Virus record (IMG/VR): IMGVR_UViG_3300025889_000364
Coordinates: 1-37,157 of that record
Length of the DNA stretch: 37,157 nt
Strand: one strand, 5' to 3'
Source: a virus
This document shows positions 24,940-30,433 of the stretch, in pieces (the stretch's first letter is position 1; each line of letters begins with the position of its first letter). Under the pieces are notes generated by a model. It ran no database searches and was not told the origin of the DNA. It was given only the letters and a program-made list of their open reading frames with translations. The translations under genes were made by a program, and so were the position numbers.

Positions 24940-24969
24940 AAAAACCCCCGATACTCTCGGGGGTTTTTT
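24940..24969. terminator. Bidirectional intrinsic terminator between convergent genes
   Basis: CCCCCGA (24945-24951), loop TACTC, TCGGGGG (24957-24963), with five A on the left and six T on the right. It ends the sheath transcript going forward and would also end transcription of the reverse-strand gene at 25016-25390. Confidence 0.93.
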
Positions 24970-25015
24970 GTTTAAGGAAACAAAATAGGTTCCAAGCGGA
25001 TTACGATATTAACAC

Positions 25016-25390
25016 CTATTTAGGATAAATTGCGAAGGTATCAGCATATTCTGCTATGGTATTGTATTGACTTCTTACAAAACCATATTGTGGTTTGCTA
25101 CCACCACGATACCTAATTCTAAAACCACCAGTCATCATCATTTCTCTAATAACTGGATTAAATCTAAATCTCATAGGAATACCCTTGTAAAGAGCTACTT
25201 CATTATAATCATCATTATTATAATCTTCAAGATTTAATCTTGGTTGATTTTCATTAGCTTTATATAATTCCATAGGATTATGGTTATATCTATAAACATT
25301 TAAAGTAGTAGTTCCATATTCACCTAAGTCAAATGTTTTCTCGACTAATGTATTATTAAAATTTCTCGGTTTAATTGTTAAATTTTCCAT
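25016..25390 (-). CDS. Reverse-strand hypothetical protein, 124 aa, early-type cassette
   Basis: The start is taken at 25390 (M-E-N-L-T-I) because AAGGA lies nine bases upstream on that strand; an ATG ten codons earlier has no such site. The protein is Asn/Tyr/Arg-rich (N-H-N-P-M-E-L-Y, F-R-F-N-P-V-I-R, G-F-R-I-R-Y-R-G-G) with no recognised family, signal peptide or membrane segment. It is the only convincing reverse-strand gene. Tandem TTGACT-N17-TATATT promoters precede it and the sheath terminator closes it. It therefore looks like a self-contained unit inserted between sheath and tube genes, probably expressed at a different time from them. Confidence 0.75.
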   Translation of the reverse strand: MENLTIKPRNFNNTLVEKTFDLGEYGTTTLNVYRYNHNPMELYKANENQPRLNLEDYNNDDYNEVALYKGIPMRFRFNPVIREMMMTGGFRIRYRGGSKPQYGFVRSQYNTIAEYADTFAIYPK

Positions 25391-25425
25391 TTTATTGTTT
25401 CCTTTATTATTATCAATCATATTAT

Positions 25426-25454
25426 AATATACAAAGACTTTTTGTAAAAGTCAA
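25426..25454 (-). promoter_or_regulatory. Reverse promoter P1 for the inserted gene
   Basis: On the reverse strand TTGACT is at 25454-25449, then 17 bases, then TATATT at 25431-25426, continuing ATAATAT. The start codon is about 35 bases downstream, leaving a short leader with the ribosome binding site. Confidence 0.75.
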
Positions 25455-25525
25455 GTATTTTTTTAAATTATTTTTTAACTTATATACTTGCCTAATTGTC
25501 TTTGTTTTTAAATTATCCATATTAT

Positions 25526-25554
25526 AATATACAGATAAAAAACAACAAAGTCAA
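25526..25554 (-). promoter_or_regulatory. Reverse promoter P2, tandem copy
   Basis: TTGACT is at 25554-25549 and TATATT at 25531-25526 with 17 bases between, followed by ATAATATG as in P1. It lies exactly 100 bases upstream of P1. The 70 bases between them contain no credible gene. It may be a duplicated promoter or the remnant of a lost small gene. Confidence 0.7.
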
Positions 25555-25587
25555 GAAAAAACTTCAAAAAAACTTCTAATAATTATA

Positions 25588-25595
25588 TATAAATA
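25588..25595 (+). promoter_or_regulatory. TATAAATA box, possible T4-type late promoter
   Basis: An exact forward TATAAATA, the T4 late consensus, lies 75 bases before the tube gene. The phage's own recurring motif (ATATTTAT at 25631-25638) is closer to the gene, so use of this box is uncertain. Confidence 0.25.
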
Positions 25596-25630
25596 ACTTG
25601 TCGTAGATTATCATCTTTTTCAATTTGATT

Positions 25631-25638
25631 ATATTTAT
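25631..25638 (+). promoter_or_regulatory. Late-promoter-like motif before the tube gene
   Basis: GATTATATTTATTACT, 32 bases before the GTG; needed because the sheath terminator and the reverse gene lie upstream. Confidence 0.6.
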
Positions 25639-25670
25639 TACTGAAGTAAAAATTTTATAGGAGAAATAAA

Positions 25671-26156
25671 GTGGCATTTTTAGACCCGAACGAAATATTC
25701 TTTACACCATTTGAACCTAAGATGAAAAATAGGTTTATTATGGAGATTGACGGAATACCTTCATATCTTATTAAAACTGCAGCAAGACCACAGGTTAATT
25801 TTGAAACCGTAACCCTTGACCATATTAATGTCAAACGATACATAAAAGGTAAAGCTAGTTGGCAACCAATTTCAATTACATTATATGACCCAATTGTTCC
25901 TTCAGGAGCACAAGCAGTTAATGAGTGGATTAGAATACATCAAGAATCAACAACAGGTGTAGACGGATATTCATCAGAATATAAAAAAGATATTACTTTC
26001 AATTTAATAAGTCCTAATGGAGAAAAAATTGAACAATGGGTTTTAAAAGGTGCATTTATTACAGATGCAAATTTCAATGATGTTAGTTGGGATAGTAGTG
26101 ATGTAACTGACATTTCACTAACACTACAATATGATTACGCTATATTAGAATTTTAG
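25671..26156 (+). CDS. gp19: Tail tube protein, T4 gp19-like
   Basis: 161 residues, the usual length of gp19 (163). The start is GTG with AGGAG at 25660-25664; no ATG is available until residue 15. The pattern K-N-R-F-I-M-E-I-D-G-I-P-S-Y-L-I-K-T-A-A-R-P is the family N-terminus, and V-K-R-Y-I-K-G, L-Y-D-P-I-V-P-S-G-A and L-T-L-Q-Y-D-Y-A follow. It forms the inner tube through which DNA passes. In T4 the sheath and tube genes adjoin; here the reverse gene lies between them. Confidence 0.93.
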   Translation: MAFLDPNEIFFTPFEPKMKNRFIMEIDGIPSYLIKTAARPQVNFETVTLDHINVKRYIKGKASWQPISITLYDPIVPSGAQAVNEWIRIHQESTTGVDGYSSEYKKDITFNLISPNGEKIEQWVLKGAFITDANFNDVSWDSSDVTDISLTLQYDYAILEF

Positions 26157-26166
26157 GAGAAAAGTT

Positions 26167-26385
26167 ATGTGGGCAATTTTTAAAGACGACAACGATTACA
26201 ATGAAAAATCCATTATCGGTTTTGCAGCATTTGCAGTAATGACATTATTCGCAATTGTTGATTTAACAACTGGTATTTGGGGACAAGATTTGGTCATTAA
26301 TGATATGGTATACAATTCATTTGTATTCATAACATTAGGTTCTTTCGGTATCGCAGGTGCTGAAAAGATAATGGGCAAAAAATAA
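26167..26385 (+). CDS. Small two-helix membrane protein, possible holin
   Basis: 72 residues with two hydrophobic segments (about 16-36 and 46-66), a charged N-terminus (K-D-D-N-D-Y-N-E-K) and a basic end (K-I-M-G-K-K). Size and topology fit class II holins or small phage membrane proteins. There is no lysin gene nearby, so a lysis role is only a possibility; it could equally be tied to tail assembly or host membrane changes. AGGAGA stands before the ATG. Confidence 0.65.
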   Translation: MWAIFKDDNDYNEKSIIGFAAFAVMTLFAIVDLTTGIWGQDLVINDMVYNSFVFITLGSFGIAGAEKIMGKK

Positions 26386-26418
26386 GTTATTAATTCTTAA
26401 TAATATCAAGGAGTAAAA

Positions 26419-27189
26419 ATGGCTGAAAATCAGTATGGTTTTCCTACTGAAGTTCTATCTTTACCATCACAGGGATTATTATATCCCGAAGATAGTCCTT
26501 TGCGTAGTGGAACAATTGATGTCAAATATATGACAGCAAAAGAAGAAGATATATTAACTTCTCAAAATCTAATTGAACAAGGTGTAGTTATTACCAAATT
26601 ATTACAGAGTGTGATTGTTACACCAAATGTAAAATTAGATGACTTGTTAATCGGTGATAAAAATGCTATAATGATTGGAACTCGTATTTTGGGTTATGGT
26701 GCTAACTATGATATAATGTTAACAGACCCTGACACAAAGGAAAGAGTTGAATATTCGGTAGACTTATCAAAACTTGAAAATAAACCTATTGATGTTGAAC
26801 TTTACAACAATGGTAATGATTTCCAATTTGAACTACCAAATTCTAAAAGAGTATTGACATTTAAACTATTGACTCAAGGTGACGAGAACGAAATACAAAA
26901 TATAATCAAAGATTATGAAAAGGTCGAAAAACTTACAGGAGTATCACAAACCTTAACCACCAGGTTAAAATATCAAATCAAATCAGTTGACGGAGATACT
27001 AATCAGAAAACAATTGACAATTTTGTTGATAATGAATTTTTAGCATTAGATACAAGAGCATTTAGAAAATTTGTTTTAGATATCACACCCGATATTGATA
27101 TGAGTTTTGAATATACAAGTAAGAGTGGGAATAAACACAAAATCGATATTCCTTTAGGGATTGACTTTTTTTGGCCAGCCGCCGAGTAA
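26419..27189 (+). CDS. gp26: T4 gp26-like baseplate protein, probable tail assembly chaperone
   Basis: 256 residues with F-P-T-E-V-L-S-L-P-S-Q-G-L-L-Y-P, then V-K-Y-M-T-A-K-E-E-D-I-L and L-L-I-G-D-K-N-A-I-M-I-G-T-R-I-L-G-Y-G, ending I-D-F-F-W-P. This matches the phage T4 baseplate protein family (Pfam T4_baseplate), to which gp26-like proteins belong. It lies between the tube and tape measure genes, the place of the lambda G/GT chaperone pair. The final codons cross a run of seven T (27166-27172), and the TAA lies inside a hairpin loop. I infer that part of the ribosomes shift frame into the next ORF, giving a longer form of about 325 residues. Confidence 0.72.
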   Translation: MAENQYGFPTEVLSLPSQGLLYPEDSPLRSGTIDVKYMTAKEEDILTSQNLIEQGVVITKLLQSVIVTPNVKLDDLLIGDKNAIMIGTRILGYGANYDIMLTDPDTKERVEYSVDLSKLENKPIDVELYNNGNDFQFELPNSKRVLTFKLLTQGDENEIQNIIKDYEKVEKLTGVSQTLTTRLKYQIKSVDGDTNQKTIDNFVDNEFLALDTRAFRKFVLDITPDIDMSFEYTSKSGNKHKIDIPLGIDFFWPAAE

Positions 27190-27397
27190 TAGGGCGGCTA
27201 TTCACGAAGAAATCTTCAACATCGCCTATTATGGAAATGGGTTCAATCACAATGAACTCTACAATATGCCTATACCATTGAGAAGATTTTATGCTCAAAA
27301 GTTAATCAATGCCAAAAATAAAGAAGCGGAAGAAATCAAAAAGTCAACAGAGAGAAGGGATTCTAAAATGTCCCAACCTTCTTTCCAAAAATCTTAA
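27158..27397 (+). CDS. Frameshift extension or gp51-like small ORF
   Basis: The frame is +1 (equivalently -2) to the gp26-like gene and opens after a TAG at 27155-27157. It has no ATG near its start; the only early start is a TTG at 27161 with AGGGA touching it, too close to work well. The product has I-H-E-E-I-F-N-I-A-Y-Y-G-N-G-F, then Y-N-M-P-I-P-L-R-R-F-Y-A-Q-K-L-I, then a charged tail. This is typical of the short ORF that follows gp26-like genes in T4-type phages. Missing start signals and the slip site make translation as a C-terminal extension the likeliest route. The family role would be tape measure chaperoning or hub assembly. Confidence 0.65.
   Translation, partial: GLTFFGQPPSNRAAIHEEIFNIAYYGNGFNHNELYNMPIPLRRFYAQKLINAKNKEAEEIKKSTERRDSKMSQPSFQKS
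27166..27199 (+). promoter_or_regulatory. Putative programmed frameshift site with stimulatory hairpin
   Basis: Seven T (27166-27172) read as TTT TTT TGG in the upstream frame. Four bases later a perfect seven-pair GC-rich stem forms, AGCCGCC (27177-27183) with GGCGGCT (27193-27199). The nine-base loop holds the zero-frame TAA and part of a second stop. No T-run follows, so it is not a terminator. A +1 slip of the Phe tRNA on TTT T, or a -2 shift, would enter the downstream ORF. Confidence 0.6.
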
Positions 27398-27403
27398 AAT
27401 TTG

Positions 27404-27411
27404 ATATTTAT
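27404..27411 (+). promoter_or_regulatory. Late-promoter-like motif before 27427
   Basis: ATATTTAT, 15 bases before the ATG, leaving a very short leader. Confidence 0.5.
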
Positions 27412-27426
27412 TGATAGGAAAAATCT

Positions 27427-27672
27427 ATGAATAAAAAATTTATAACAGAAAACAAACAATTAGTTAGAGAGTTTCTTGGAAACTTAATAAAAGCTATTGT
27501 TAGAAAACAAGCAGACAAACTTGTTAAAGATTTGGAAAAGAAAAGTCCAGAGAACGCTCAATCTATTCAGAAAATGCGTGATATAACTAACGATATGAGA
27601 AAAACTTTAAAAGACTTAGAGAAAAAAGACCCAGAGTTAGTTAAAAGACTTAAACAAAGATACGGACAATAA
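27427..27672 (+). CDS. Small helical virion-associated protein, 81 aa
   Basis: Almost wholly helical and very Lys/Glu-rich (L-E-K-K-S-P-E-N-A, L-K-D-L-E-K-K-D-P-E-L). It begins M-N-K-K-F-I-T-E then Asn, an eight-residue leader ending in I-T-E that resembles the capsid-targeting peptides of the first genes, though this gene lies in the tail module. Small proteins of this kind stand before the tape measure in related phages. It may coat the tape measure or be packaged in the head. The late-like motif ATATTTAT (27404-27411) ends 15 bases before the ATG. Confidence 0.58.
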   Translation: MNKKFITENKQLVREFLGNLIKAIVRKQADKLVKDLEKKSPENAQSIQKMRDITNDMRKTLKDLEKKDPELVKRLKQRYGQ

Positions 27673-27698
27673 TCAAAAAACAATCAACTTAGGAATTT

Positions 27699-29003
27699 AT
27701 GGCTAATAAAGATTTAGTAGACAACTTAAATCTGCAGCAAAAAATTGAAGAATCTTTAAAGAATCAAAAAGCTGCACAACTTGACATCAACTTAAAACGT
27801 GCAGAAAGTGTAAAATATGCACAACAAGTAATTGATAGAGAAAAAGAGTTTCAGAAATTTGCTAAAGAAAATTCAGAAATACTTGGGAAGTCATTAGACA
27901 GAGCTCAAAATATTGGTGATTCTTTGGAAGAAAAAATTAAGAATTTACCATTTTTGGGTGGTTTTTTAGTTGATAAATTAGGCATAAAAAATATTGGTGA
28001 AGATTTACAAAATGCTGTAGTAAGTGTAGTAAAAGGTGATTTAAGTTCAGCAGTTAGTATATTGTCAAAGGGTGGAATATTGTTTGCTGGATTGACAGCC
28101 ATATTCTTACTGGTGAGAAGTATCGGTAGACAATTCAGAGATTTAGCCGGAGAATTGGGTACATCAGTAAAGTTTGCAAAAGAACAATTTATCAGTTTAA
28201 AATCACAAGAGTTAATATTAAAGGCACAAAATTTAAGTGCAGATAATTTACGAGGAACCTTTAAATCAATAGTTGATGAGTTCGGTTCATTAGAAAACGC
28301 AACCGCAGTCAATGCAGCTAATCTCGAAAGAATTGCACAAAGAACAGGAACATCTGCAACAGATATTGTTAAGTTTAACAAAGTTATGACAGACTTAACA
28401 GGTGTTTCATTTGATGTCGCTACTAATATGGCACAAACAGCAATTAGTATGGCGGAATCAGCAAATGTTTCTACAAACAAAGTAATGTCAGACATTGCAG
28501 AAAGTTCAGCTTTATTTGCAGAATTTTCAAGAGATGGAGCCAATGGTTTGGCAGAAGCAGCAGTTGAAGCAGCAAAAGTTGGTTCAAGTTTAAATTCTAT
28601 TTTAAGTGCAGCAGATAAATTATTAGATTTTGAAAGTAGTATTACTGACCAATTTGAAGCTCAAGTATTGACAGGTCGTATGATTAATACAGAACGAGCA
28701 AGACAATTGGCACTTGACGGAGATATCGCCGGATTAACACAAGAAATACAATCAATCGTAGGTGGTGTCGGTGATATACAACAATTAAATGTATTACAAA
28801 GAAGAAGTATTGCAGATGCAATCGGTATATCAGTAGAAGATTTAAGAAGAATATCTCGTGGTGAACAAATACAAGAAAGAAAGTCAGTTCAAGATTATCA
28901 AAAAGAAACTAACGAGATACTTAGAGCAGGATTAAAAGTTAGTGAAGAACAACTTGAAGCTTCAAAAGATAAGAGAGTATCTATAATTCAACCGGCATTT
29001 TAG
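27699..29003 (+). CDS. Tail tape measure protein
   Basis: 434 residues: a helical coiled-coil N-terminus (1-80), a hydrophobic segment at about 126-143 (G-I-L-F-A-G-L-T-A-I-F-L-L-V), then long Ala/Ser/Glu-rich helices. The C-terminal part has A-L-D-G-D-I-A-G-L and L-N-V-L-Q-R-R-S-I-A-D-A-I-G-I-S-V-E-D-L, a pattern of phage tape measures. It is the T4 gp29 role: it fills the tube and sets its length. At about 1.5 angstrom per residue the tail would be roughly 65 nm, shorter than T4's (gp29, 590 aa). Its position after the gp26-like gene and before the tube initiator fits. Confidence 0.75.
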   Translation: MANKDLVDNLNLQQKIEESLKNQKAAQLDINLKRAESVKYAQQVIDREKEFQKFAKENSEILGKSLDRAQNIGDSLEEKIKNLPFLGGFLVDKLGIKNIGEDLQNAVVSVVKGDLSSAVSILSKGGILFAGLTAIFLLVRSIGRQFRDLAGELGTSVKFAKEQFISLKSQELILKAQNLSADNLRGTFKSIVDEFGSLENATAVNAANLERIAQRTGTSATDIVKFNKVMTDLTGVSFDVATNMAQTAISMAESANVSTNKVMSDIAESSALFAEFSRDGANGLAEAAVEAAKVGSSLNSILSAADKLLDFESSITDQFEAQVLTGRMINTERARQLALDGDIAGLTQEIQSIVGGVGDIQQLNVLQRRSIADAIGISVEDLRRISRGEQIQERKSVQDYQKETNEILRAGLKVSEEQLEASKDKRVSIIQPAF

Positions 29004-29012
29004 GAATAAACA

Positions 29013-30137
29013 ATGATAACAATCAATCCAGATAAATTAGTTCGTAATGTAAGTAAATCAGGAGAATTTATTTTTAGAGGTGGTTTGTCTTTACAGGCAG
29101 AACTTGGTAGACAAAATGTTCAAAGATATCAGAAGTTTCTCACAACACCAAAAGGAAAACTTTTTGTTGCAAAACAAGTTTTGTTACAGGCATTAAATCC
29201 TAAAAAAGATACAAGAATATACAATCCATTAGCAGCAGTTGTATCAAAAGCTTTACCACAAGAACTGACTGCATTCAAACCAAAAAGACACGTTGAAACA
29301 AATAGTCGTGGAATAATTAGTTTATTTAGAAACTTTGTCAATAATGGTTCTACAAAATCAAGTCAAGAAAACGCAGTAAAGTTTTTTGACAATAGATTAA
29401 AGAAGCAAGTTAATTTACAAGTTCGTTATGGTGGTGAATTAAATAATTTGGCTAGTTTTCCAAACAGACAAACTTCTCGTGGAAATAGAGAAGTAAAAGA
29501 TTTTATTAAATTTAGAATTAGAGATGCAGTCAACGGAAAGTATATTATCTTTCCAGCAATCTTACAAGGTGGTATCAATGATAGTTCAAATGCTGAAACC
29601 ACATCATATAATTACATTGGTAGAGCAGACAAAGTTTATGTTTATGGTGGATATACAAGAAATATAAGTTTTAGTGTTAATATTGTTTCTCAAAGAAAAT
29701 CAGATATTGGAATTATTTGGGAAAAAATAAACTATGCAAAAGGATTAGTTTTACCACAATATAAAGAATTTTTTAGTCAAGATAGTGTAAACGATACAAC
29801 AAGACCAGTATCACCGATTGTTTATTTAACATTGGGTGACTTATTTAATGATGCTCCTGGATTTTTTAACTCGGTTAATTTAGAAATTCCAGAAAACTCA
29901 ACTTGGGAACTATCAGACGGAACACAAGTTCCACACATTTGTACATTATCATTTGACTTTACTTATATTGGAAAACAAAATCCAACAATGACATCAGCAC
30001 ATTACAATAATATTGGTAAGAAATTTCCTTCAGGAGACCCAAATGAAACACCAGAAGATATTTTGAGAAATGAACTTACCACAGAACAAGAACTTGAAGT
30101 TGCAATTCAAGGCTTACGAAACTTAGGAAACTTCTAA
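29013..30137 (+). CDS. Tail tube initiator / baseplate protein, T4 gp48/gp54-like
   Basis: 374 residues. Residues 150-260 carry the tube-like fold, with V-Y-V-Y-G-G-Y-T-R-N-I-S-F-S-V-N-I-V-S-Q and W-E-K-I-N-Y-A-K-G-L-V-L-P-Q-Y, and a final beta segment L-S-F-D-F-T-Y-I-G. Such proteins (gp48 and gp54 in T4) cap the hub and start tube polymerisation. The N-terminal 120 residues are basic and probably bind the tape measure or hub. It sits between tape measure and gp53, and overlaps gp53 by one base. Which of gp48 or gp54 it matches best cannot be told. Confidence 0.6.
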   Translation: MITINPDKLVRNVSKSGEFIFRGGLSLQAELGRQNVQRYQKFLTTPKGKLFVAKQVLLQALNPKKDTRIYNPLAAVVSKALPQELTAFKPKRHVETNSRGIISLFRNFVNNGSTKSSQENAVKFFDNRLKKQVNLQVRYGGELNNLASFPNRQTSRGNREVKDFIKFRIRDAVNGKYIIFPAILQGGINDSSNAETTSYNYIGRADKVYVYGGYTRNISFSVNIVSQRKSDIGIIWEKINYAKGLVLPQYKEFFSQDSVNDTTRPVSPIVYLTLGDLFNDAPGFFNSVNLEIPENSTWELSDGTQVPHICTLSFDFTYIGKQNPTMTSAHYNNIGKKFPSGDPNETPEDILRNELTTEQELEVAIQGLRNLGNF

Positions 30138-30433
30138 TGTCAAATCGTTATAACAAATCAAAATTATTTCAAGACCAGAACGGAACACAATATTTAAATC
30201 GTATTGAGTATCCAAAAATTCCTATCCGTGATTCTGATATTTTTATTCGTGGAGTCTTTGGTGAAACTTTTATAAATCTCGCATACAAATACTATGGAGA
30301 CAAAAATCTATGGTGGATTATTGCTCGTGCAAATAATCAAGCCGAATCAATCATAACCAAACCAGGAAAAGAATATCGTATACCACAAAATATAAATTTA
30401 ATTTTACAAGAATTTAAACAAATTAATTCCTAA
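30137..30433 (+). CDS. gp53: Baseplate wedge protein, T4 gp53-like, LysM domain
   Basis: 98 residues with a LysM-type core: D-I-F-I-R-G-V-F-G-E-T-F-I-N-L-A-Y-K-Y-Y-G-D-K-N-L-W-W-I-I-A-R-A-N-N, then G-K-E-Y-R-I-P. The L-A-x-K-Y-Y-G-D and W-W-I-I-A steps are typical. In T4, gp53 is 196 aa and links wedges to the hub; here only the LysM part and a short tail remain. One-base overlaps with both neighbours. Confidence 0.75.
   Translation: MSNRYNKSKLFQDQNGTQYLNRIEYPKIPIRDSDIFIRGVFGETFINLAYKYYGDKNLWWIIARANNQAESIITKPGKEYRIPQNINLILQEFKQINS

Noticed and set aside
25422-25520. Reverse ORF of about 32 codons starting at the predicted transcript start of the distal promoter
   Set aside because: It would be leaderless, is Lys/Leu low complexity and runs through the proximal promoter.
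27905-28543. Reverse ORF of 212 codons opposite the tape measure gene
   Set aside because: Antisense to a well-supported gene with low-complexity codons; no supporting signals.
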